The position numbers and the translations under genes are program-made. Below are positions 16,707 to 26,113 of a DNA stretch of 64,000 nt, piece by piece (the stretch's first letter is position 1; each line of letters opens with the position of its first letter). The stretch comes from Streptomyces sp. HD. GTDB lineage: Bacteria > Actinomycetota > Actinomycetes > Streptomycetales > Streptomycetaceae. The notes under the pieces were generated by a model. The model saw only the letters and a list, made by a program, of their open reading frames with translations. It was not told the origin of the DNA and made no database searches. The DNA is taken from assembly GCF_028369295.1 (NCBI RefSeq), contig NZ_JAQMYP010000001.1, forward strand, positions 62,001 through 126,000, in the 5' to 3' direction.

Positions 16707-16822
16707 CAGATGCCGCCGTCCCGGGCAGCGAGGAGGTCACCCGGACCCCATTGCTGGAGTGGCCCGGGCCGAGTGCGGGTGTGCTCAGACGTCCATCGAA
16801 CGGTGACTGATCGTGTCGCGCC

Positions 16823-16838
16823 AGGGCCGTTCGGCCCT
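16823..16838. promoter_or_regulatory. Putative OsdR box, second PPOX gene promoter
   Basis: AGGGCCGTTCGGCCCT has perfect 7-bp arms around TT. It sits in the gap between the end of ppdK (16879) and the PPOX start (16706). Confidence 0.65.
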
Positions 16839-16878
16839 TTCTGCGCCGCGCGTGTGCGCAGCTACCGCGGGCCGGTCC

Positions 16879-19563
<2,685 letters not shown>

Positions 19564-19604
19564 GGCGGTGTGCTCTTCCTTCCGGGCGCCTGGCCGCAGC
19601 CGGG

Positions 19605-20615
19605 TCACATCTCGAAGACGATGCGTGCCTTGACCTGGCCGCGGAGGATTTCGTCGATGCACTCGTTGACGGTGTCCAGCGGCCGGGTCTCGTAGATCAC
19701 CCGGGTGCGCCCGGCGGCGTGCAGCGCGAACACCTCGGCGAGGTCCTGACGCGTGCCCACGATCGAGCCGATGACGGAAGTGCCGTTCAGTACGGTGTCG
19801 AAGATCGGGACGCGGATGGTGCCGTGCGCCGGGAGGGCGACCATGACCAGCTTTCCGCCGCGGCGCAGTCCGCGGTTCACAGCGGCGAAGGCCTGCTCGT
19901 CGACGGCCAGCGCGATCGCCGCGTGGGCACCGCCGTACCGCTTGAGGACCTCGGCGGGGTCGTCCTTGCGGGCGTCGATGACGAGGTCGGCGCCCAGTTC
20001 GGCGGCGAGTTCGAGCTTGTCGTCGGTGACGTCGACAGCGGCCACGGTGGCGCCGGCGATCTTGGCGTACTGCACGGCGAGGTGCCCCAGACCGCCGATC
20101 CCGGAGATCGCCACGAGCTGCGTCGGGCCGACGCCGGCCACCTTCAGTGCCTTGTACGTCGTGACGCCGGCGCAGGTCAGCGGGGCGGCGTCGCGCGGGT
20201 CGATGCCCTCGGGCACCGGCTGCGCGAAGTCGGCGTGGGCCAGCATCTTCTCGGCGTATCCGCCGTCGACGCCGTAGCCGGTGTTCTGCTGCTGCTCGCA
20301 CAGCGTCTCCCAGCCGGAGAGGCAGTGCTCGCAGCGCCCGCAGGCCCAGCCGAGCCACGGCACGGCGACACGCTGCCCGACTGCCAGGTGGGTGACGCCG
20401 GAGCCGAGCGCCTCGACGATGCCGACGCCCTCGTGGCCGGGGACGAAGGGAGGGTTCGGCTTGACGGGCCAGTCGCCGTGGGCGGCGTGGATGTCGGTGT
20501 GGCACAGCCCCGATGCTTCGACGCGGATGCGCACCTGGCCGGGGCCGGGGTCGGGATCCGGCCGGTCCTCGATCACCAGCGGTTCGCCGAAGGAGTGGAC
20601 GACTGCTGCCTTCAT
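19605..20615 (-). CDS. Zinc-dependent alcohol dehydrogenase (AdhP type)
   Basis: This 336-aa medium-chain dehydrogenase has the catalytic zinc site in the ASGLCHTDIHAAHGDW region plus GHEGVGIVEALGSGV. The structural zinc lobe is GRCEHCLSGWETLC and the Rossmann motif is GIGGLGHLAVQYAK. The profile matches bacterial NAD-dependent ethanol dehydrogenases, which reduce acetaldehyde to ethanol or the reverse. CAGGAGC precedes the ATG at 20615. It is the first gene of an adh-ppdK pair and has a palindromic box about 100 bp upstream. With PflB it provides a plausible NADH-consuming fermentative route, although no acetaldehyde dehydrogenase is seen in the window. Confidence 0.93.
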   Translation of the reverse strand: MKAAVVHSFGEPLVIEDRPDPDPGPGQVRIRVEASGLCHTDIHAAHGDWPVKPNPPFVPGHEGVGIVEALGSGVTHLAVGQRVAVPWLGWACGRCEHCLSGWETLCEQQQNTGYGVDGGYAEKMLAHADFAQPVPEGIDPRDAAPLTCAGVTTYKALKVAGVGPTQLVAISGIGGLGHLAVQYAKIAGATVAAVDVTDDKLELAAELGADLVIDARKDDPAEVLKRYGGAHAAIALAVDEQAFAAVNRGLRRGGKLVMVALPAHGTIRVPIFDTVLNGTSVIGSIVGTRQDLAEVFALHAAGRTRVIYETRPLDTVNECIDEILRGQVKARIVFEM

Positions 20616-20713
20616 GGAATGCTCCTGGGCTGCGTCGGAGACGTCTGTGTGGTTGCGGTTACAGGTTCGAACGGGCCCTCGCGCCGGGGCAGGTCCCGGA
20701 TGTCCTCGACCGT

Positions 20714-20729
20714 TGGGCCGATCGGCCCT
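20714..20729. promoter_or_regulatory. Putative OsdR box, adh-ppdK promoter
   Basis: TGGGCCGATCGGCCCT contains the same perfect 14-bp core as the hsp20 box. It lies 99 bp upstream of the alcohol dehydrogenase start and overlaps the end of the decayed USP gene. Confidence 0.65.
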
Positions 20730-21150
20730 CAATCGAGCGGGACGACCGCGACGGGGCGGCCCCGTGCTCCCCCGGCCCTCCAGTCCGCCGTCGGTGCCGC
20801 TGATGTGCCCCGCCTCGGGGTGGTGGCCGAAGACGGGCGGCAACTGCCAGGCGTGGCGGCCCGAAGTCCCGCCCCGCGGGCGGCCGCCACCATGACCACC
20901 GGCCGGGTGGCCCGGACGAGGACCGCCTGGCCCACCGAGCCGAGCAGGAATCCGGCGATCGCGCCGTGCCGTTGGAGCCGAGCACCAGTGCCTCGGCCCT
21001 CCCCGCCTCGCCGAGCAGCACACCGGTCGCCGCACCGGAGACCTGCGCGGTGTAGATCACCAGATCCGGATACCGCAAGGAAAACGCCGGATCCAGGCGG
21101 GCACCAGGCGCGGCGGCAGACCCCGCCGCTGCGCCTCGCGGGCGGCCCGG
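20729..21150 (-). pseudogene. Truncated, frameshifted universal stress protein gene
   Basis: On the minus strand the stretch just below 21150 reads [19 protein letters not shown], the helix that follows the first strand of a USP; the start and first strand are missing. After a frame change it continues [20 protein letters not shown] and ALVLGSNGT, the strand before the ATP motif. A second frame change leads to [15 protein letters not shown] and a terminal GRPVAVVPLD. At least two frame changes and an N-terminal truncation make it non-functional. It lies directly against the osdR promoter boxes, which may have been part of its own control region. Confidence 0.75.
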
Positions 21151-21157
21151 GTGAATC

Positions 21158-21186
21158 AGGGCCGATCGGCCCTGGCCGATCGGCCC
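21158..21186. promoter_or_regulatory. Two overlapping putative OsdR boxes, osdR promoter
   Basis: AGGGCCGATCGGCCCT (21158-21173, perfect) is followed directly by TGGCCGATCGGCCC (21173-21186). Their centres are 14 bp apart. They lie about 100-125 bp upstream of the response regulator start, suggesting autoregulation. Confidence 0.65.
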
Positions 21187-21282
21187 CGGTGGGCGCAGGA
21201 TCGGAGACAGACGGCAGTCATGTGCTGCTCACTCGGCCCAACCGGGCAGCAGACGGCGCAGGTGACGGAACAGGAGCAACTC

Positions 21283-21972
21283 ATGGCGGACGGTGCGCTG
21301 GCCGGCGGTGACCCGATCAGGGTTTTCCTGCTGGACGACCACGAGGTCGTACGGCGGGGGGTGCACGACCTGCTGAACGACGAACCGGACATCACCGTGG
21401 TCGGCGAGGCGGCCACCGCCGAGCAGGCGCTGGTCCGCGTCCCGGCCCTGCGCCCGCAGGTCGCGGTCCTCGACGTCCGTCTGCCCGACGGCGACGGCGT
21501 CACGGTCTGCCGGGAGCTGCGCTCGCGCCTGCCGGAGCTGGCCTGTCTGATGCTGACCTCCTTCGACGACGAGGAGGCCCTGCTCGACTCGATCATGGCG
21601 GGCGCCTCCGGCTACGTCCTGAAGCAGATCCAGGGATCGGACCTGGTGTCGGCCGTTCGCACGGTGGCCGCGGGCCAGTCCCTGCTCGACCCCAGCGCCA
21701 CCACCAAGCTGATGGCCCGGCTGCGCGCGGGCGAGACGCAGGAGCCGGAGCCGGAGGCGCTGCCCGGCCTGACGGACCGTGAACGGGAGATCCTGGCACT
21801 GATCGGCGAGGGCCTGACCAACCGCCAGATCGGCCAGCGCCTCTACCTCGCCGAGAAGACGGTGAAGAACCACATCTCCCGTCTGCTCGCCAAGCTCGGC
21901 GTCGAGCGCCGTATCCAGGCCGCCGTCATCGCCACCCAGGCCCAGGACCGGCTCAGGCAGGAAGGGCACTGA
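21283..21972 (+). CDS. osdR: NarL/LuxR-type response regulator, DevR/OsdR-like
   Basis: This 229-aa regulator has a receiver domain (residues 12-125) with acidic pair D18-D19, phospho-acceptor D64 (VLDVRLPDG), T92 and K114 (SGYVLKQI). A LuxR-type helix-turn-helix follows at about 165-229 ([38 protein letters not shown]). The conserved Lys-Asn pair after AEKTV is the one DevR uses for base contacts. Stretches such as [26 protein letters not shown] and SRLLAKLG are those of mycobacterial DevR and S. coelicolor OsdR. The ATG at 21283 has CAGGAGC 6 nt upstream. Perfect palindromes precede it and recur across the island, so this is the probable master regulator. Confidence 0.92.
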   Translation: MADGALAGGDPIRVFLLDDHEVVRRGVHDLLNDEPDITVVGEAATAEQALVRVPALRPQVAVLDVRLPDGDGVTVCRELRSRLPELACLMLTSFDDEEALLDSIMAGASGYVLKQIQGSDLVSAVRTVAAGQSLLDPSATTKLMARLRAGETQEPEPEALPGLTDREREILALIGEGLTNRQIGQRLYLAEKTVKNHISRLLAKLGVERRIQAAVIATQAQDRLRQEGH

Positions 21973-21992
21973 GAGCCGCCGGGTGGGCCGGG

Positions 21993-22006
21993 GGGCCGAA
22001 CGTCCC
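21993..22006. promoter_or_regulatory. Putative OsdR box, gap promoter
   Basis: GGGCCGAACGTCCC has arms GGGCCG/CGTCCC around AA, 93 bp upstream of the GAPDH start and just after the osdR stop. Confidence 0.5.
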
Positions 22007-22099
22007 CGGGCTCACCCCCGTACGGCCCAAGCCCAGACCGGAGCCGCAGCCGCAGGCTGGCAGCGCACCCCACAGACACCGACCGGGAGGGCGACGGAC

Positions 22100-23128
22100 A
22101 TGACCGTGCGTGTGGGCATCAACGGCTTCGGCCGCATCGGACGCAACTACCTGCGCTGCGTACGGGAACGAGCGCGGAGGGGCACCGGCACACCGATCGA
22201 GGTGGTCGCCGTCAACGACATCACCTCCCCGGCCACGCTGGCCCACCTCCTGGCGTACGACTCGACGTACGGCCGTCTCGGCAGCGCGGTCGAGCACGAC
22301 GACGCCTCGATCACCGTCGACGGGCAGCGCATCGCCGTCACCGCCGAGCGCGACCCGGCCGCCCTGGCCTGGGACGACCTCGGCGTCGACATCGTCATCG
22401 AGTCCACCGGCCGTTTCCGCACCCGCGAGCAGGCCGGACTGCACCTGAAGGCCGGGGCGCGCAAGGTGCTGCTGTCGGTGCCCGGCAAGAGCGTCGACGC
22501 CACCGTCGTGATGGGCGTCAACGAGGGCAGCTACGACCCGGACAGCGACCACGTGGTCTCCAACGCCTCCTGCACCACCAACTGCGTGGCGCCGATGGTG
22601 AAGGTCCTGGACGACAGCTTCGGCCTCGTCAAGGGCCTGATGACCACCATCCACGGCTACACCAACGACCAGGTCGTCCTGGACGGCCCGCACAAGGACC
22701 CGCGTCGCGGCCGCAGCGCCGCCGTCAACATCATCCCCACCTCCACCGGCGCCGCCCGCGCCGTCGGCCTCGTCCTGCCGGACCTGGCCGGCACCCTGGA
22801 CGGCATCGCCGTACGCGTCCCGGTCGAGGACGGCTCCCTGACCGACCTGAGTGTGGTGCTCGACCGGCCGGTGACCGCGGACGAGATCAACGCCGCGTTC
22901 CGGGAGGCCGCCGACGGTCCGCTGAAGGGCATCCTGCGGGTCTCCGACGCCCCGATCGTCTCCCGCGACATCGTCGGCGACCCCGCCTCCTGCATCCTGG
23001 ACGCACCCCTGACCCAGGCACACGGCGAGCTGGTGAAGGTGTTCGGCTGGTACGACAACGAGTGGGGCTACACCAACCGCCTGCTCGACCTGACCGAGTA
23101 CGTCGCCGCCCGGCTCCCGCAGGTCTGA
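22100..23128 (+). CDS. gap: Type I glyceraldehyde-3-phosphate dehydrogenase
   Basis: This 342-aa enzyme opens with the NAD-binding VRVGINGFGRIGRNYLR and has the catalytic Cys158 in NASCTTNCVAPMVKVL. The substrate-binding TTIHGYTNDQ and C-terminal WYDNEWGYTNR are also present. It catalyses NAD-dependent oxidation of glyceraldehyde-3-phosphate in glycolysis, or the reverse. It is wedged between the response regulator and its presumed kinase and has its own box, so it looks like a hypoxia-specific isoform rather than the housekeeping copy, which would normally cluster with pgk and tpi. The stop is followed by two stem-loops before the kinase gene. Confidence 0.94.
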   Translation: MTVRVGINGFGRIGRNYLRCVRERARRGTGTPIEVVAVNDITSPATLAHLLAYDSTYGRLGSAVEHDDASITVDGQRIAVTAERDPAALAWDDLGVDIVIESTGRFRTREQAGLHLKAGARKVLLSVPGKSVDATVVMGVNEGSYDPDSDHVVSNASCTTNCVAPMVKVLDDSFGLVKGLMTTIHGYTNDQVVLDGPHKDPRRGRSAAVNIIPTSTGAARAVGLVLPDLAGTLDGIAVRVPVEDGSLTDLSVVLDRPVTADEINAAFREAADGPLKGILRVSDAPIVSRDIVGDPASCILDAPLTQAHGELVKVFGWYDNEWGYTNRLLDLTEYVAARLPQV

Positions 23129-23206
23129 CCCGAGCCGCTCACCCGCCCGAGACCTGTGGTTGCCCCGTCACCCAGCCGATGCAGCCAATCTCCTTCTCCA
23201 CCGAAA

Positions 23207-23246
23207 TCCCGTCACGGTACGGTGACGGGACAGCGGACGACTGTCC
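23207..23246. other. Two consecutive stem-loops between gap and the sensor kinase
   Basis: The first is a 9-bp perfect inverted repeat, TCCCGTCAC (23207-23215) and GTGACGGGA (23222-23230), with a GGTACG loop. The second, GGACAG (23228-23233) and CTGTCC (23241-23246), overlaps its edge. They lie 79 nt after the gap stop and about 35 nt before the kinase start, so they could terminate gap transcription or control kinase expression. There is no U-tract. Confidence 0.6.
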
Positions 23247-23281
23247 GTCGGCTGGGCACGGGATGCCTGGAGGAATCAGCG

Positions 23282-24997
23282 GTGGGAAGCTCCGAGAGCG
23301 GTCGCGTACGACTGCCGCAGCTGAAGCTCGACGAACTGCTGGAGGAACTGCAGGCCCGCCTGGACGCGGCGCGCGGGACCCAGAACCGGGTCCACAGCCT
23401 GCTGGAGGCGGTGCTCTCGGTCGGCCGCGAGCTGGACCTGGAGCAGGTCCTGCGGAGCATCGTCGAGGCAGCGGCGGTCCTGGTGGAGGCCCAGTACGCG
23501 GCCCTGGGCGTGATCGGGCCGGACGGCAAGCGGCTGTCGGAATTCCTGACCGTCGGCGTGACCGACGAGCAGATCGCGAGGATCGGGCCGTATCCCGAGG
23601 GCCATGGCATCCTCGGTGAGCTGATCCGCCACCCCGAACCACTCAGGCTCGTGAAGATCTCCGAGCACTCGGCCTCGTACGGTTTTCCTCCGCACCACCC
23701 GCCGATGAACACCTTCCTGGGCGTCCCGATCCGGGTCCGCGACCAGGTGTTCGGCAACCTGTACCTGACCGAGAAGCGGGGCGGCGCCCACTTCGACGAC
23801 GAGGACGAGTCCGTACTGTCGACGCTGGCCGTCGCGGCCGGTGTCGCGATCGACAACGCCCGCCTCTACGAGGAGGCCCAGCGGCGCGAGCGCTGGGTGC
23901 GGGCGAGCGCGGAGATCACCAGCAGCCTGCTGTCCGGCAGCCCGCGGGGCGAGGTGCTCAGCCTGGTCGCCGAACGGGCGAGGCAGATCGCCGGAGCGGT
24001 CCTGTCCCTGGTCGGCGTACCGGTGAAGGACACCGACACGCTCACGGTGGAGCTGGCCACGGGCCGGGACGCCGAGGCGCACCGCGGACTGGTGGTGCCG
24101 GTGGACGGCAGCCTGATGGGCGAGGCGTTCTCCGCCGGCTCACCCGTGACGAGCACGGACGTCCTGCGGGACGAGCGGTTCCTGGCCGGCCGGCAGCGCT
24201 TCACCGGACTCGGCCCGGCGGTGGCGGTGCCGATCGGCAAGGGCGACGGCGTGCGGGGCGTGGTGCTGCTGGTCCGCGAGGGCGGCCACACGGTGTTCTC
24301 GGACAAGGAGACCGAGCCGCTGCAGGCCTTCGCCGCGCAGGCGGCGGTGGGGATGGAGCTCGCCGAGCGGCGGGACGACACCGAGCAGATGGCGCTGCTG
24401 GAGGACCGCGACCGGATCGCCCGGGACCTGCACGACCTGGCGATCCAGCGGCTTTTCGCGACCGGCATGACCCTCCAGAGCGCGGGGCGCTTCATCGAGC
24501 ATCCGCAGGCCTCGGAGCGGGTCGTGCGCGCGGTGGAGGACCTGGACGAGACCATAAAGATCATCCGGTCGACGATCTTCGGACTCCGTACGCGGGAGAA
24601 CGCCGCGGTGCAGAACCTGCGGGCCCAAGTGGTGCGCGCCGTCGGCGAGGCGGCGCCGGTCCTGGGCTTCGCACCCAGCCTGCGCATGGAGGGCCTGCTG
24701 GACACCCAGGTGCCCAAGGAGACCGCCGACCACGTCGTCGCCGTACTCTCCGAAGCACTCACCAATGTCGCCCGGCACGCCCGCGCCGACCGGGTGGAGG
24801 TCGTGCTGGAAACCGACGGCCGCGAGGTGCGGCTGACCGTCTCCGACAACGGCGTGGGCATCCCGGCCGACGGGCGCCGAAGCGGCCTGCGCAACATGGC
24901 GGAGCGCGCCCAACAGCTGGGCGGCACACTGGAGTTCACGTCCCCGGAGGGCGGCGGGACGACACTGGTCTGGCAGGTGCCGACGGGGCAGGCGTAG
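23282..24997 (+). CDS. osdK: Double-GAF sensor histidine kinase, DevS/OsdK-like
   Basis: This 571-aa soluble kinase has GAF-A at about residues 45-200, GAF-B at about 215-365, a HisKA_3 dimerisation helix with phospho-acceptor His384 in DRIARDLHDLAIQRLFA, and an HATPase domain (SEALTNVARHARADRV, VSDNGVGIP, GLRNMAER). GAF-A contains GFPPHHPPMNTFLGVPIRVR and FGNLYLTEK. These align with the M. tuberculosis DevS segment holding its heme-ligand His149 and distal Tyr171, giving His139 and Tyr161 here. It therefore probably binds heme and senses O2, NO or CO through redox or ligand state. I chose the GTG at 23282 for its GGAGG Shine-Dalgarno. It is separated from osdR by gap, an unusual arrangement for a two-component pair. 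Confidence 0.9.
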   Translation: MGSSESGRVRLPQLKLDELLEELQARLDAARGTQNRVHSLLEAVLSVGRELDLEQVLRSIVEAAAVLVEAQYAALGVIGPDGKRLSEFLTVGVTDEQIARIGPYPEGHGILGELIRHPEPLRLVKISEHSASYGFPPHHPPMNTFLGVPIRVRDQVFGNLYLTEKRGGAHFDDEDESVLSTLAVAAGVAIDNARLYEEAQRRERWVRASAEITSSLLSGSPRGEVLSLVAERARQIAGAVLSLVGVPVKDTDTLTVELATGRDAEAHRGLVVPVDGSLMGEAFSAGSPVTSTDVLRDERFLAGRQRFTGLGPAVAVPIGKGDGVRGVVLLVREGGHTVFSDKETEPLQAFAAQAAVGMELAERRDDTEQMALLEDRDRIARDLHDLAIQRLFATGMTLQSAGRFIEHPQASERVVRAVEDLDETIKIIRSTIFGLRTRENAAVQNLRAQVVRAVGEAAPVLGFAPSLRMEGLLDTQVPKETADHVVAVLSEALTNVARHARADRVEVVLETDGREVRLTVSDNGVGIPADGRRSGLRNMAERAQQLGGTLEFTSPEGGGTTLVWQVPTGQA

Positions 24998-25109
24998 GGC
25001 GGCGGGCGCTCAGGGGCCGTGGCTCCCGGGCCCGGTTTCACCCCTGGCCCAACCACAGGTCCGGGCCGGCCCGCAGAGCACCGTCGCAGAACGGACGCCG
25101 TCGGCCGTT

Positions 25110-25145
25110 GGGCGCTTCGGTCCCGCGCGGGGGGACGTACGGCCC
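25110..25145. promoter_or_regulatory. Pair of OsdR-like boxes in the gap after osdK
   Basis: GGGCGCTTCGGTCCC (25110-25124) and GGGACGTACGGCCC (25132-25145) lie 21-22 bp apart centre to centre in the 291-nt gap between osdK and the next gene. They are about 145 bp or more upstream of the ATG at 25289. The rest of the gap holds only a possible 19-codon GTG frame (about 25193-25252). Confidence 0.5.
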
Positions 25146-25288
25146 CGCTGTTGTGCCCGTGCCGCCCCGGACGCGACGGCCCACACTGTGAAGGTGACGG
25201 ATCCGACCCTGACCCGGAACCGTGCCCATCTGGTGCTGACCGAGCCGATGTGAACCAGCGTTTCCGCAGTTCGGAGAGGTGGTTTGAG

Positions 25289-26035
25289 ATGTGCGGCCGC
25301 TACGCCTCCACCCGCGGCCCCGAGGACCTGGCCCAGCTGTTCCAGGTCTCCGAGTGGCACCCGGAAGAAGCCCTGGCACCGAGCTGGAACGTCGCCCCGA
25401 CCGACGAGGTGTGGGCCGTCCTGGAGCGCACACCGCGTGACGGGGACGAGGACGCGCCGGCGCGACGCCGGCTGCGCCCGCTGCGCTGGGGCCTGGTGCC
25501 CTCATGGGCGAAGGACGCGAAGGGCGGCGCGCGGCTGATCAACGCGCGCGTGGAGACCGTGCACGAGAAGCCCGCCTTCCGCCGCGCCTTCGTCACACGC
25601 CGCTGCCTGCTGCCCGCCGACGGCTTCTACGAGTGGGAGGAGGTCAAGGACACCAAGTCGGGCAAGACCCGCAAGCAGCCGTACTACATCCACCCGGAGG
25701 ACGGGCAGGTGATGGCCCTCGCCGGCCTCTACGAGTACTGGCGCGATCCGGAGGTCAAGGACGCCGACGACCCCGCCGCCTGGCTGATGACCTGCACCAT
25801 CATCACCACAGAGGCCACCGACGCCGCCGGCCGCATTCACCCCCGCATGCCCCTGGCGCTGACCCCCGACGACTACGACGCCTGGCTCGACCCGCGTCAC
25901 CGGACCACCGACGACCTGCGCACCCTGCTCACCCCTCCGGCAGGCGGCCACCTGGATGCCCGCCCCGTCTCTCCCGCAGTGAACAGCGTCCGCAACAACG
26001 GCCCCCAGCTGCTGGACGAGGTCGCCGCCCCCTGA
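25289..26035 (+). CDS. SOS-response-associated peptidase, HMCES/YedK family
   Basis: This 248-aa SRAP-domain protein begins MCGRYASTRG; Cys2, exposed after Met removal, forms the thiazolidine crosslink with abasic sites in single-stranded DNA. Other signature pieces are PSWNVAPTDEVWAV, LRWGLVPSWAKD, INARVETV, RRCLLPADGFYEWEE (catalytic Glu) and RIHPRMPLAL (catalytic His). Everything needed for activity is present. The frame is open far upstream, but family members must start at MCG, so the ATG at 25289 (purine-rich GGAGAGG upstream) is certain. It shields abasic sites during replication. The paired boxes upstream may tie it to the hypoxia regulon. Confidence 0.95.
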   Translation: MCGRYASTRGPEDLAQLFQVSEWHPEEALAPSWNVAPTDEVWAVLERTPRDGDEDAPARRRLRPLRWGLVPSWAKDAKGGARLINARVETVHEKPAFRRAFVTRRCLLPADGFYEWEEVKDTKSGKTRKQPYYIHPEDGQVMALAGLYEYWRDPEVKDADDPAAWLMTCTIITTEATDAAGRIHPRMPLALTPDDYDAWLDPRHRTTDDLRTLLTPPAGGHLDARPVSPAVNSVRNNGPQLLDEVAAP

Positions 26036-26077
26036 CCGCGGAAGGCAGGCGGAGGCGTCGAGGTCGGCATGAAGATA

Positions 26078-26091
26078 TGAACGAGTCTTCA
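26078..26091. promoter_or_regulatory. ArsR/SmtB-type metal-responsive operator
   Basis: TGAACGAGTCTTCA, extended to ATGAA-N6-TTCAT (26077-26092), matches the TGAA-N6-TTCA core of SmtB/CzrA-type operators. It lies 22 bp upstream of the P-type ATPase ATG in an AT-richer stretch, a typical promoter position. Confidence 0.65.
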
Positions 26092-26113
26092 TCTGTTCCT
26101 TTATTGTGGGGCC

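Noticed and set aside
19564..20505. Long open extension upstream of ppdK in the same frame, overlapping the alcohol dehydrogenase
   Set aside because: It is Arg/Pro-rich, antisense-like translation of the other frame of adh; the family N-terminus starts at 19563.
25193..25252. A 19-codon GTG frame after the paired boxes
   Set aside because: Too short, without a clear Shine-Dalgarno or family; recorded only as a possible trace of a lost gene.
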